Positions 1 to 8,178 are shown, counted from the first letter of the stretch. The stretch is DNA of 36,575 bases from Akkermansia muciniphila (GCA_945900775.1 CAMDJP010000030.1:1-36575), one strand, 5' to 3'. Translations and numbers: made by a program. The notes: generated from the sequence alone by a model not told the origin.

Positions 1-113
1 CGATAGTAGAGCGGGGAAAATCTGAGGCTGCGTGATTGGGCCAGTCAGATGGATTTGCGAGGCCAGCGTGCATTCACGGACGGTAGTGGGAAGCGTCCCT
101 CGAAGTCCAGATA

Positions 114-485
114 TTAAGCGATGGGGAAAGTTGGCGGAGAGAATGGAACCTCTCCCAGCATCTTCTTGGCTCCCGCATACTCTGCTGCTGCTAGCTCCAA
201 GGAGACACCGTGTGGGAGAAGATCTACAGCACGACGATAGGAGGCTCTTTGGTCTCCGGTCAGGCTGGAGCCGGCAATCTCACCTCGGCTGAGGGCATCG
301 ACCACCGATTGCCCCTCTCTCTTGGCTTGCTCCAGTGTGGGGAAGACCTTCCGGACCCGCTTACCATCCCGGTAGAAGACCAACGTGAAGGCGTCATACC
401 CATCCCGAGGTGTGGGATAGATGCGGGCAATGACACTCCCCTTCTTGATCTGGACCGGTTTGATGACAGGGGCTTTCATGCCCAC
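114..485 (-). pseudogene. Tyrosine integrase, N-terminal fragment
   Basis: This 123-residue reading frame matches my recollection of the N-terminal arm of tyrosine site-specific integrases common in Verrucomicrobiota. The features are a beta-rich start, a segment reading FYRDGKRVRKVF, a charged helix (TLEQAKRE), then a helix ending in AAAEYAGAKKMLGEVPFS. The chain stops directly after GEVPFS, where the core-binding and catalytic domains should begin, so the R..HxxR..Y active site is absent. No continuation is visible in the 113 bases to the left edge. The frame opens at a GTG at 485, with an ATG two codons later at 479. A 26-bp tRNA 3'-end fragment lies about 60 bases upstream in the same orientation, the usual tRNA-to-int layout of an integrated element. 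It is probably a non-functional remnant. The family call rests on remembered similarity and is moderately sure. Confidence 0.6.
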
Positions 486-542
486 AAGTTGTCATCAATC
501 TGTCATCAGAATCAACAGTAATTGGATTTATATAGGGAAAAG

Positions 543-568
543 TGGCGGGAGTGGCGGGACTCGAACCC
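543..568 (-). repeat. tRNA 3'-end fragment, likely att-site remnant
   Basis: On the minus strand these 26 bases read as the 3' end of a tRNA: half a T stem (GGG), the T loop TTCGAGT, the 3' T-stem strand CCCGC, an acceptor strand CACTCCC, discriminator G and an encoded CCA. Bases further 5' do not complete the T stem (CTGGG against CCCGC) and no anticodon arm follows, so the gene is broken inside the T stem. Discriminator G with this ending resembles tRNA-Ser, but the identity is a guess. It lies just upstream of an integrase fragment, as expected of an attachment-site duplication. Confidence 0.6.
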
Positions 569-843
569 AGATTGTAGCGTAAAGAAAAGCCGGGCACGGC
601 GATGATAGAGCTTCTCCGGCATAGTCGACAAGCGACGTGGGCGGGAATTTGTCTTCCCTCGGAAGAGCACGTTAGACGGCGTGGCGCCGATTGCGGCGGG
701 CGCGGAATTGTGGCACGCCTGCGGCGCGCGACTGTTGGGACTCTTCTCATCCGGTAGCTGATGAAGAGCAAGCCGCCGGTGCCGGGTGAATTGTGCTTCA
801 CCAATGAGCCGAGTACGCGTAGTTTCGTCTCGTCCCTCCACTC
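569..843. other. Intergenic stretch without a recognised gene
   Basis: Together with 486-568, this makes about 360 bases without an intact gene. The short frames crossing it on the minus strand have no recognisable domain. A possible promoter for the downstream transporter is TTCACC at 797-802, a 17-base spacer and TAGTTT at 820-825, 18 bases before the ATG. I see nothing else here. Confidence 0.4.
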
Positions 844-2094
844 ATGGCCATGCAAACCACGCTCAAGGTCAAACTCTCCATCTTCAATTTCCTCCAGTAC
901 TACATCTGGGGCGCTTGGTACGTGAGCTTGGGCGCGTACTTGGTCGGCGTGCTGAAGTTCAGCGGACAGGAGGTCGGCGCGGCGTATGGCGCCTTCGCCA
1001 TCGGTTCGATGATTTCGCCTTTCTTCGTCGGCTTGATTGCCGACCGTTATTTCGCCTCGGAAAAGTTGCTGGCGGTACTGGGCATTATTGGCGGCGCGGT
1101 GATGTGTGTGATGCCACAGGTGAACACCTTTGGCACATTCTATCCCGCGCTCATCCTGTACTGCGCTCTTTACGCGCCGACACTCGCGCTGGGCAACTCG
1201 CTCGCGCTGCATCATCTGGCTGATGCCAAGACCGACTATCCGCGCATCAAGCTCTGGTCAGCTATCGGTTGGATTGGCGGCAGCGCAACGCTCAGCCTAC
1301 TCAAGGGCGAGCAATCTTCCATCCAGTGGTATCTCGCGGGCGGCGTTTCCATTCTACTCGGCCTGTTTGCACTAGCGCTGCCGCACACGCCGCCAAAGAA
1401 AGTCGGTGCGAACATCAGCCTCGGCGAACTGCTCGGCTTCGACGCGCTGGCGTTGCTCAAGAAACGCTCTTTCGCCATCTTCATCCTGTGCATGTTCCTC
1501 ATCTGCATCCCGCTGTACTTCTATTTTGTGATGATGGGCATCTACCTCACGGAGCTCAAGTGGACCTATCCCAATCTCAAAATGAGTCTGGCGCAGGTTT
1601 CCGACGTGGTCTTCATGTTCATGCTGCCGGTCATGTTGAAAAAGCTGGGCTACAAGAAAACCATCTTCCTCGGCATCCTCGCGTGGGTGCTGCGCTACTT
1701 GTTTCTGGCGGGCAGTGTGGATTTCGCTGGGATGTCCGCCGCGCTCATCTTCGGCGCCATACTGTTGCACGGCGTCTGCTACGATTTCCTTTTCATCGCT
1801 GGCCAGCTTTATGTGGATGACCAAGCCAACGAACGGATGCGCGGCGCGTGCCAAGGTTTCATTGCGTTCATCCTCTGGGGCGTTGGAGCGTTTGTAGGTA
1901 CGATGCTTGCCGGCAAGGTGCTCGCCATGAACGCCATCACCGACGCGGCAGGACAAGTGACCGGTCACCACTGGCAACAGATTTGGATGACTCCCGCCCT
2001 CCTCGCGATCGGGGTGCTGGCACTCTTCCTCATCTTTTTCATCGAGCCGCCCAAGAAGGAACACGCCGCCACCGCTGCAGGACTCAATCCATGA
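844..2094 (+). CDS. MFS transporter, nucleoside:H+ symporter (NupG) family
   Basis: A 416-residue polytopic membrane protein with about 12 hydrophobic segments in two halves. It fits the NupG-type nucleoside:proton symporter branch of the major facilitator superfamily. The N-terminus (KVKLSIFNFLQYYIWGAWYV), the segment GLIADRYFASEKLL after TM2 and the long hydrophilic loop near residues 185-205 are typical of the bacterial members. The probable role is proton-driven uptake of nucleosides or related solutes across the inner membrane; the substrate is not fixed by sequence. Length is normal for the family (about 400-420). The start is an ATG at 844, with Met-Ala-Met giving a second candidate at 850. 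It is the only intact gene in the first 2.6 kb and stands between two sets of element debris, so it may be part of a transferred segment. Confidence 0.85.
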   Translation: MAMQTTLKVKLSIFNFLQYYIWGAWYVSLGAYLVGVLKFSGQEVGAAYGAFAIGSMISPFFVGLIADRYFASEKLLAVLGIIGGAVMCVMPQVNTFGTFYPALILYCALYAPTLALGNSLALHHLADAKTDYPRIKLWSAIGWIGGSATLSLLKGEQSSIQWYLAGGVSILLGLFALALPHTPPKKVGANISLGELLGFDALALLKKRSFAIFILCMFLICIPLYFYFVMMGIYLTELKWTYPNLKMSLAQVSDVVFMFMLPVMLKKLGYKKTIFLGILAWVLRYLFLAGSVDFAGMSAALIFGAILLHGVCYDFLFIAGQLYVDDQANERMRGACQGFIAFILWGVGAFVGTMLAGKVLAMNAITDAAGQVTGHHWQQIWMTPALLAIGVLALFLIFFIEPPKKEHAATAAGLNP

Positions 2095-2167
2095 TCGCTG
2101 CACAGCCTCGCCGCGACTACCCGAAAGATTCTCGGTGAAAATGTCCTACGCGTGGCGCAGGCAAACT

Positions 2168-2542
2168 TCACGGGCGCTTGATTCCAGCCGCCGGTGGCAG
2201 CGCGAGCGTCAACGCAGTGGTGGCCCAACCGGCGGCGCTGATGGAGATGAACTGGTTCGTACCGTGCGGATAGCCGGACTCGTAGTGGATTGGGATCGGC
2301 TTGCTGCGCGTGGTCACCAGCCACGAACCGTCGGGGCGTTGCTACGATAGGAGGTACTCCAACCCCTTGCGATAAATCGCATCTGTCGTGGCAAGCCCGC
2401 CAGTTTGGTGCAGCGCGACAGCGACCGCCAAGAGTGCTATGGTTGGAGAGGGGAAGCGCATGCGTGGAAACCATGGCACAAAACTGGACGCGCGCCACTT
2501 ATCTTTAGTAGTGGAGAAATAGTGTTGCGCTAAAAAACGCAT
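2168..2542 (-). pseudogene. Prenyltransferase/squalene-oxidase-repeat protein, C-terminal remnant
   Basis: Minus-strand translation gives a stretch ending GGLATTDAIYRKGLEYLLS, then a TAG stop (2342-2344). It continues in the same frame with QRPDGSWLVTTRSKPI, YESGYPHGTNQFISISAAGW and ATTALTLALPP to a TGA at 2168-2170. This is the C-terminal repeat of secreted terpene-cyclase-like (QW/PDGSW repeat) proteins seen in Planctomycetes, Acidobacteria and Verrucomicrobia. In those proteins the equivalent of the stop is a sense codon between YLL and the Q..DGSW motif. The N-terminal domains are missing and homology fades toward 2500. A single nonsense codon plus 5' truncation marks it as a pseudogene. 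The tRNA-Arg half and hairpin at 2550-2620 sit exactly on the truncated side. It is unrelated in position to the shc gene at 14758. Confidence 0.65.
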
Positions 2543-2549
2543 AAAAACG

Positions 2550-2570
2550 CCAACGATTCGTTGGTTTTTT
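2550..2570 (+). terminator. Hairpin with T-run, rho-independent terminator-like
   Basis: CCAACGA and TCGTTGG form a near-perfect inverted repeat (six or seven pairs, minimal loop), followed directly by six Ts at 2565-2570. An A-run lies on the other side, so it could act in both directions. It sits six bases before the tRNA-Arg half. It may terminate plus-strand transcription, or it may be part of the recombination-arm DNA of a lost element. Confidence 0.5.
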
Positions 2571-2575
2571 AACTA

Positions 2576-2620
2576 CTACGGATCAGAAGGTTCATGGTTC
2601 AACTCCATGCGGATGCACCA
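2576..2620 (+). repeat. 3' half of tRNA-Arg(ACG), truncated in the anticodon loop
   Basis: The 45 bases fold exactly as a tRNA 3' half: anticodon loop CTACGGA (anticodon ACG), 3' anticodon-stem strand TCAGA, variable loop AGGTT, a perfect T arm CATGG-TTCAACT-CCATG, acceptor strand CGGATGC, discriminator A and encoded CCA at 2618-2620. The acceptor strand and end match bacterial tRNA-Arg(ACG). No 5' half exists: bases 2571-2575 do not pair with TCAGA and no GCATCCG acceptor strand occurs upstream. The break lies at the anticodon loop, a common crossover point of tyrosine integrases, so this is most likely an attachment-site duplication from an integrated element. Confidence 0.8.
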
Positions 2621-2626
2621 CTTCTC

Positions 2627-4435
2627 CTACTTTTTCCCCGGTTCCTTGGCTTGCGCCTGAAAGAACAACGCGCCGGTCGCCTGCACTTTTCGGCGGAAGA
2701 TTTTGTCGCCGCAGGTGACGTATAGCCAATCCATCTTCTCACCACCGAAGCCGCAACTGGTCATCGCCTTATCCGATGGTTTCGTCAGCACGCCGCACAT
2801 CCGGCCGGTCGGGTCGAACACCTGCACGCCCAACTCCGTCGCCACGTAGTAGCGGCCGATCGTGTCCGCAGTCATCCCATCGCCGCCGCTGACGGTTTTG
2901 TACACCGGACTCCGGCCATCGGCGCTCTTGCCGTTAATGTCCACCGCCGTGCGCATCGTCATGTACGGCGCCTTGGCGGACAAAGCACCGTTAGCCTCCA
3001 CGCGGAAGGCCCACACGTACTCGCCGCGATAGTCGGAGATCGCCAGCGTGCCTTGATCCGGCGAGAGCGTGATGCCGTTTGGGGCGGTGATGCCCACGTC
3101 GGCCACCTTCTTCTCGCCGGTCTTCGCGTTCACGAATGTGATCTGCTTCTTGCCCGTCTCGGTAAAATAGATGTGCCCCTTGCGCGAGACGACGAGGTCA
3201 TTGGGTTGGACGTCTGTGGCAATCACGCTCTTCTTACCGCTCGGCAACTCAAAGGCCACGAGCTGCTTCTCCTTGCCAACGCAGGCATACAGACGACCGT
3301 CCGGACCGAACTTCAACCCGCTACACGACGTGCCTTCGATGAGCTTCGATTTTGTGCCGTCGGTCGCAACTTTCCAGACAACGGGCGGCGTAGAGCGCAT
3401 GTCACAAAAGTAGAAGTTCCCCTGCGCATCCGCGCACGGACCGTCGGCGAAGCCAAGCCCATCCGCCACGAGCTGCCAACCTTCCTTCTCAATCAGCAAC
3501 CGGAGCAGCGTGAGATCGCCGCCGAGATCGCCCTTCGTGTTGACAACGGGCGCAGGCTTTTCGGAACGCCAAAGCCACTTGAGCGCCTCGGGGAAAACCG
3601 AGCCGCCGTGCATGGAGTTGTGCGCGTAGCCTTCGACATAATCAAAACGCGTGTCGTAGCCCATGTATTTCAGCGCGGCGGCCATCTGCTGATTCGCTAG
3701 TGGCCAGCTTCCCGCAAAATTATCCAAATCGCCACCGCAGTCCTCCAAGTAAACACGGATTGGTTTGCGCTCGGTCTTGCGAATGATGGAGGGATACACA
3801 TGGCCGCCGCGCAGATTCGTGAAGCTGCCGATGGTCGAAAGCACTTTGCCGAATTGCTCCGGCCGTTCCCACGCGACGGTGAACGAGCAGATGCCGCCCG
3901 AGCTTGCGCCGCTGATGGCGCGGTCAGCAGCGTTCGTGGAGAGGTTGTACGACTTCGCCACCTCCGGAAGCATCTCCTCGGTGAGAAACCGCGCGTAACG
4001 ATCCCCGAGCGAATCGTACTCGAAGCTGCGATTGCTCGAACGCCACGGGCTTTTGTCGCGCGGCTTTGCCGGATCGTGACCCGGGTTCAGCAGGATGGCG
4101 ATCGTCACCGGCATCTCGCCCTTCGCGATGAGGTTGTCGAAGACCGTCGGTACACGCCAACTGCCCTTCAGATTCACGTAATCGTGTCCGTCCTGGAAGA
4201 CCATCACCGCGGCCGGCTTCTCGTCCTTGTACTGCGCCGGCACATACACCCACCAGTCTCGCACCGTGTTGGTGAAGACCTTGCTCACCCAGTTGGTGTA
4301 GTGGATAAGCTTTCCCTGCGGCACGCCCGGCTGCACCTCGTGGTACGGCGTGGGCTTGAATGTATCCGCGCCGTGCGCGGCAAAGGCCATCGCAAAGACG
4401 ACGGCAACGAGTGAGAGAATCGAAGTCTTGTTCAT
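2627..4435 (-). CDS. Secreted esterase fused to SMP-30/gluconolactonase-like domain
   Basis: A 602-residue two-domain protein. Residues 1-23 form a signal peptide (hydrophobic core [13 protein letters not shown], cleavage near AHGAD). Residues about 40-290 are an alpha/beta-hydrolase of the enterochelin-esterase-like (PF00756) family. Its nucleophile elbow is GASSG (176-180, probable nucleophile Ser178), with an acidic cluster DCGGDLD at 232-238 and catalytic His272 in AHNSMHGG. Residues about 315-590 form an SMP-30/gluconolactonase-type beta-propeller with repeats such as [29 protein letters not shown] and GGDGMTAD. It is probably periplasmic or outer-membrane and cleaves an ester in a carbohydrate-like substrate, with the propeller acting as lactonase or binding unit; the substrate is unknown. 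It is the last of three tandem paralogues on this strand and the only one with the C-terminal domain. Confidence 0.8.
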   Translation of the reverse strand: MNKTSILSLVAVVFAMAFAAHGADTFKPTPYHEVQPGVPQGKLIHYTNWVSKVFTNTVRDWWVYVPAQYKDEKPAAVMVFQDGHDYVNLKGSWRVPTVFDNLIAKGEMPVTIAILLNPGHDPAKPRDKSPWRSSNRSFEYDSLGDRYARFLTEEMLPEVAKSYNLSTNAADRAISGASSGGICSFTVAWERPEQFGKVLSTIGSFTNLRGGHVYPSIIRKTERKPIRVYLEDCGGDLDNFAGSWPLANQQMAAALKYMGYDTRFDYVEGYAHNSMHGGSVFPEALKWLWRSEKPAPVVNTKGDLGGDLTLLRLLIEKEGWQLVADGLGFADGPCADAQGNFYFCDMRSTPPVVWKVATDGTKSKLIEGTSCSGLKFGPDGRLYACVGKEKQLVAFELPSGKKSVIATDVQPNDLVVSRKGHIYFTETGKKQITFVNAKTGEKKVADVGITAPNGITLSPDQGTLAISDYRGEYVWAFRVEANGALSAKAPYMTMRTAVDINGKSADGRSPVYKTVSGGDGMTADTIGRYYVATELGVQVFDPTGRMCGVLTKPSDKAMTSCGFGGEKMDWLYVTCGDKIFRRKVQATGALFFQAQAKEPGKK

Positions 4436-4480
4436 AAATCGGATCGGGTTTGTCGGTGTGTTGGACGATGTCCCGCGTTT

Positions 4481-5374
4481 CTATTTCTCCTTGAAATCCC
4501 CCAGCAAGAACCGGATTGCGTCCGGGAAGAGCATCGTGCCGTGCTTGGTGTTGTGGGCGCCATCGCCAAACTCGAAGCGCACCGTGTAGTTCTTCTCCTT
4601 CAACGCTGCGTGCATCGCCTTATTCGCCTCGGGCCACGAGCCGAACTGATTGACGAGGTCTCCCGAGCCATCCTGCATGAAGATACGAATTGGCTTCTTC
4701 TCCGCCGCGCGAACCAGCTCGGGATATTTTCCGCCGCCGCGGATGTTCGTGAAACTGCCGACCGTGCTGAACACCTTGCGGAAGGCATCGGGCCTCTGCC
4801 ACGCCACCGTGAAGGCGCAGATGCCCCCCGAACTGCTCCCGCCGATTGCTCGCCCCTCTGGGTTCGACGTCAGCTTATACTTCTTCGCCACTTCGGGTAG
4901 GATCTCCTCGAGTAGAAACCTCGCGTAAGCGTCGCTCAACGTGTCGTACTCGAAGCTGCGGTTGGATGCCGGCGCGGGCCTGCCGTCGGGCCGCTTGCGC
5001 GGCACTTCACCCGGCTTGAGCGGCTTATCGCCCGGCCGGATGAAGATTCCGATTGTCACCGGAATCTCCTTCTTGTGGATGAGATTGTCGAAAACCAGCG
5101 GCGCGCTGTACATCTGCCCATCTTGACAGACAAAGACGCAGGCAGGTTTGGAGCCGTCGTACTGCTTAGGCACATAGACCCAGTAATCGCGCACAGTGTC
5201 CGGGAAGATCTTGCTGTTGCTCCACGAATACTTCGTGAGCGTTCCCTCCGGCACACCGGACTGCTTCTTTGAATCGGGACCGGGCTGATAATCATCCGCC
5301 CCAAAGCCCGAGAGGGTGAAGGCGAGCGAAACTATCGCGAACAAGGTTGGGTAGCGCATAAGTTTGGAAGCCAA
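4481..5374 (-). CDS. Secreted esterase, enterochelin-esterase-like family
   Basis: A 297-residue exported hydrolase with a signal peptide (about 1-26, MASKLMRYPTLFAIVSLAFT, cleavage near GFGAD) and a single PF00756-type domain. The elbow GSSSG at 179-183 gives probable nucleophile Ser181. DGSGD at 235-239 and His274 in DGAHNTKHG complete the likely triad. It shares the blocks [41 protein letters not shown] and VGSFTNIRGG with both neighbours, so the three arose by tandem duplication. It lies 45 bases downstream of nothing but its paralogue in the same direction, suggesting co-transcription. The start is the first in-frame ATG; Met6 is an alternative. The substrate is not evident, and these proteins are often over-annotated as enterochelin esterases. 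Confidence 0.8.
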   Translation of the reverse strand: MASKLMRYPTLFAIVSLAFTLSGFGADDYQPGPDSKKQSGVPEGTLTKYSWSNSKIFPDTVRDYWVYVPKQYDGSKPACVFVCQDGQMYSAPLVFDNLIHKKEIPVTIGIFIRPGDKPLKPGEVPRKRPDGRPAPASNRSFEYDTLSDAYARFLLEEILPEVAKKYKLTSNPEGRAIGGSSSGGICAFTVAWQRPDAFRKVFSTVGSFTNIRGGGKYPELVRAAEKKPIRIFMQDGSGDLVNQFGSWPEANKAMHAALKEKNYTVRFEFGDGAHNTKHGTMLFPDAIRFLLGDFKEK

Positions 5375-5383
5375 AGTGAGCGG

Positions 5384-6265
5384 TCAATCCCTCGGGTAAT
5401 CCCGCCAGAGCCACTTGAGCGATTCCGGGAGGATCGCCCCGCCTTGTTTGCCGCTGTGCCCCTCGGTCCCCATCACAAACTTGTGGTCGTACCCGGCGAA
5501 CTTGAACGCCGCCGCGAGATCTTGGTTCGCCAACGGCCAGTGCCCGTGCAGATTGTCCAGGTCGTTGCTCCCCTCCTGAAGAAAAATGCGGATCGCCTTC
5601 GGCTTCTCCTTCGACTGGCGGACCAGGGCGGCATACCCGTACCCCCCGCGGATGTTGGTGAAGCTGCCGATGTGGCTGATGACTTTCCCGAATTGGTCCG
5701 GGCGTTCCCAAGCGACCGTGAACGCCGCAATCCCGCTCGAACTAATCCCCACCACGGCTCTCCCCGCCGGATCCTTCGTGATGTTCCAACGCTTCTCTAC
5801 CGCAGGCAACAACTCCTCAATGAGAAAGCGCGCATTGCGGTCGCCCGTCGAATCGTATTCGTAACTCCGGTTGCTGCGGCCCTTCGCCCCCGGCTCAGCG
5901 CCGGGAATATTTCCCGGACTGATGAACACGCCAATCGTCACCGGCATTTCCTTTTTGTGGATCAGATTGTCGAACACTACCGGCACGCGGAATGAGCCGT
6001 TGGTGCCCGCGTAGCCGCTGCCATCGAAGAATACCATCAGGCACACCGGTTTCTTCGCATCGTACTGGCGCGGCACGTACACCGACCAGTCGCGCGTCGT
6101 GCCCGGATAATTCGTGCTGCTGTTGAAGGCCGGCATCGCCACCAACTCCCCGCGCGGCAGACCGTCCTGCTTCTTCGAGTCGGCGGTGAGCGGGTAATTG
6201 TCAGCGGCGCGGATGAACACGACGGAGAGAATGGTGACAGCAAGGATAGCGATGAAATTTCTCAT
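5384..6265 (-). CDS. Secreted esterase, enterochelin-esterase-like family, variant elbow
   Basis: A 293-residue exported protein and the first of the three tandem esterases. The signal peptide is residues 1-21 (MRNFIAILAVTILSVVFIRA-AD). The hydrolase domain shows RDWSVYVPRQYD, VVFDNLIHKKEMPVTIGVF, SNRSYEYDSTGDRNARFLIE and GSFTNIRGG. The elbow reads GISSSG at 173-178: aligned on its paralogues, the probable nucleophile is Ser175 but the following small residue is Ser177 instead of Gly. SNDLDN at 233-238 and His270 (TEGHSGKQGG) provide the acid and base. It ends nine bases before the next paralogue starts, so the genes are almost certainly co-transcribed. The elbow substitution may alter activity or merely be tolerated. 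Confidence 0.78.
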   Translation of the reverse strand: MRNFIAILAVTILSVVFIRAADNYPLTADSKKQDGLPRGELVAMPAFNSSTNYPGTTRDWSVYVPRQYDAKKPVCLMVFFDGSGYAGTNGSFRVPVVFDNLIHKKEMPVTIGVFISPGNIPGAEPGAKGRSNRSYEYDSTGDRNARFLIEELLPAVEKRWNITKDPAGRAVVGISSSGIAAFTVAWERPDQFGKVISHIGSFTNIRGGYGYAALVRQSKEKPKAIRIFLQEGSNDLDNLHGHWPLANQDLAAAFKFAGYDHKFVMGTEGHSGKQGGAILPESLKWLWRDYPRD

Positions 6266-6334
6266 GATAAATCGGCCGGACTATGAGCAGTCGTCAAAGC
6301 GCTTTCAACGAAATGTTGGCCAAAGTAGCCGAGT

Positions 6335-7234
6335 TCACAGTGCGACAGCCATCCGATCGCCGACGCGGGCGTAGAGTTCGCCGCAGTGGCGGGAATTCTC
6401 GACCAAGTCTTCAGCCAAACGCACGCGGCCCGGCTCGAAGAAAGTGATGGTAGAGGAGCCGCCAAAGCGGAAGTAACCCTTCTCGGCCCCTTTCTCCACG
6501 GCCGCGCTCGGCCGATAGGTCTGCACAATACCGCCGACGTTGGTCGCGCCAATTTCGAGGAGCAGTACCGTGCCGAAACGCTCGGTCTCCAACCGCGTGA
6601 GCACGCGCTTGTTCTCCCAGAGAATCGAGAGCCGGCGGCGGAGGGCAATCGGGTTGACGGATTCGAGCAAACCGTCGATGAGGCGAGGTTCGGAGGGAAC
6701 GCCAGCGAGCGGGAAATGGAAGCGATGATAGTCCACGGGGCACAGTCGTGAGAAGACGAGTGCGCCCCCCTGATAACGCTCCGCCAAGGCGGCGTCACCA
6801 AGCAGCGCGGGAAGGTCGAAGGACTGACCCTTCACGAAGACGCCGGCGATCTGAGCCGGATTCTGGAAGCCGAGGTGGCGGCCGTCCGCCGGGAAGACGA
6901 CTGAGTCCTCAGCGGAGTCCACCGGCCGCGCGCCGTGCTTTAGCGTACGGTAAAAGAAGTCGTTGAAGGAGGTAAACTCTTCGGGACGCTTGGTGAAATC
7001 GTCGGGAGTGATGCCGTAGCGGGCGAGAAAGGGTGCGATCTTCGCGCGACTCGCGGGCTGGTCCATTCGCCAACCGTACCAGTGGGAGAACCAAGCGCGG
7101 CGAGCCACGGCCCAGAGAGCGAGGCGGCCCGTGGGCGTGCCGTAAATCCAGCGTAGCCACGACTCGCCATAAATCTGCTCGGTCTCGATCGAGCTTGTGT
7201 AACGATTGAAGAATTGGATGGGCGCGTCGTGCAT
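6335..7234 (-). CDS. psd: Phosphatidylserine decarboxylase proenzyme
   Basis: A 299-residue decarboxylase converting phosphatidylserine to phosphatidylethanolamine at the inner membrane. The N-terminal block (FFNRYTSSIETEQIYGESWLRW), FTSFNDFFYRTLK and PADGR at 115-119 are diagnostic; Asp117 is the expected base for self-processing. DYHRFH at 168-173 supplies the conserved histidines. Near the C-terminus FGGSST (257-262) is the self-cleavage site: cleavage before Ser260 would give a large beta chain and a short alpha chain carrying the pyruvoyl group. The GGS form, rather than the LGST of E. coli, places it with the type II enzymes of clostridia, chlamydiae and plants. It sits 69 bases upstream of the esterase trio and six bases downstream of the MoaB/MogA-type gene on the same strand. 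Confidence 0.93.
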   Translation of the reverse strand: MHDAPIQFFNRYTSSIETEQIYGESWLRWIYGTPTGRLALWAVARRAWFSHWYGWRMDQPASRAKIAPFLARYGITPDDFTKRPEEFTSFNDFFYRTLKHGARPVDSAEDSVVFPADGRHLGFQNPAQIAGVFVKGQSFDLPALLGDAALAERYQGGALVFSRLCPVDYHRFHFPLAGVPSEPRLIDGLLESVNPIALRRRLSILWENKRVLTRLETERFGTVLLLEIGATNVGGIVQTYRPSAAVEKGAEKGYFRFGGSSTITFFEPGRVRLAEDLVENSRHCGELYARVGDRMAVAL

Positions 7235-7240
7235 GCGCGC

Positions 7241-7723
7241 TTAGCAACTGGTGGGCACTTCCTGCAACACTTCCACACAATGCGGAATGGCGCCGACGAC
7301 GAACCCGAGGCACTCGACCGCGCCGATCGGTTTGCCCGGCAGACAAATGACGAGCGCCTGATCAACCACCGCGGCGAGGTTGCGAGAGAGAATCGCGTTC
7401 TTCGTAATCTTCATGGATTCAATTCGCATCACTTCGCCAAAGCCGGGCAACTCGCGCACGGCGATTTCGCGCACCGCTTCGGGCGTCACATCACGCAGCG
7501 CCACGCCCGTACCGCCGGTCGTGAGGATGAGCGCGCAACCTTTGGCGATGTGCTCGCGGATGGCGCGCTGGATGTCGCGCTTCTCATCGGGCACGAGCGC
7601 TTCGGCGACGATTTTCCAGCCGTATCCTTCAGCAGCTTTGCGAAGCGCCGGACCGCCCAAATCGTCGTAAAGCCCCTTCGATGCGCGATCGGAAATGGTG
7701 ATGATGCCGGTGTGGATTTGCAT
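7241..7723 (-). CDS. Molybdopterin adenylyltransferase-family protein (MogA/MoaB)
   Basis: A 160-residue protein of the MoaB/MogA family, which adenylylates molybdopterin before molybdenum insertion. It begins IHTGIITISDRASKG and carries the family signature TTGGTGVALRDVTPEA at 68-83; the C-terminal part has LPGKPIGAVE. Length (about 160-195 in the family) fits. I start it at the ATG at 7723, two bases after the moaC stop, rather than at the longer frame, which would overlap almost the whole of moaC. The tight spacing indicates co-translation with moaC. MogA and MoaB cannot be separated by eye, so no symbol is given. No moaA, moaD or moaE is in the window. Confidence 0.88.
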   Translation of the reverse strand: MQIHTGIITISDRASKGLYDDLGGPALRKAAEGYGWKIVAEALVPDEKRDIQRAIREHIAKGCALILTTGGTGVALRDVTPEAVREIAVRELPGFGEVMRIESMKITKNAILSRNLAAVVDQALVICLPGKPIGAVECLGFVVGAIPHCVEVLQEVPTSC

Positions 7724-7725
7724 GG

Positions 7726-8178
7726 TCACTGTTTTGTCTTCGAGAGCAATTGCACTTCCGTGATGCGCATCTGTTTGTCCACAGCTTTGCACATGTCGTA
7801 GATGGTCAATGCGGCGATACTCACCGCTGTAAGTGCTTCCATCTCGACGCCCGTGGGACCTTGCGTGCGGGCCGTGCCGCGGATGTGCAATGCAGGCGGC
7901 TCGTCGAGCCATTCGAAATCGACCGCCACATGTGTCAGGGCCAGCGGATGACAAAGCGGGATGAGATCGGCCGTCTTTTTCGCGGCCATGATCCCTGCCA
8001 GTCGCGCCGTGGCCAGCACGTCGCCTTTGGTGATTTGGCTCTGCTGGATTAGCGAAATCGTCTCCTGCTGCAATTCGATGTGCCCGCTCGCCACCGCCTC
8101 GCGCCACTGCGCGGGTTTGGCGGAGACATTCACCATCGCTGCGCGGCCTTCGTCGTCAATATGTGATAGCTCTGCCAT
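7726..8178 (-). CDS. moaC: Cyclic pyranopterin monophosphate synthase
   Basis: A 150-residue enzyme of molybdenum-cofactor synthesis that rearranges the MoaA product to cyclic pyranopterin monophosphate. All catalytic positions known from E. coli MoaC are present at the same numbers: Lys51 (ITKGDV), His77 (LIPLCHPL), Glu112 and Glu114 (GVEMEA), Asp128 and Lys131 (YDMCKAVDK). The N-terminus LSHIDDEGRAAMVNVSAK is typical. It is followed two bases later by the MogA/MoaB gene and preceded by panB with an 18-base gap, all on the minus strand. Confidence 0.96.
   Translation of the reverse strand: MAELSHIDDEGRAAMVNVSAKPAQWREAVASGHIELQQETISLIQQSQITKGDVLATARLAGIMAAKKTADLIPLCHPLALTHVAVDFEWLDEPPALHIRGTARTQGPTGVEMEALTAVSIAALTIYDMCKAVDKQMRITEVQLLSKTKQ

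Noticed and set aside
394..1215. 273-codon minus-strand frame over the transporter 5' end
   Set aside because: It is antisense to the NupG-type gene and runs across the tRNA fragment with no domain.
2537..2620. Complete tRNA gene ending at 2620
   Set aside because: Upstream bases cannot form the acceptor, D or 5' anticodon strands; only the 3' half exists.
7241..8107. Longer 288-residue reading of the MogA/MoaB gene
   Set aside because: The extra N-terminus is moaC read in another frame; the family start is the ATG at 7723.
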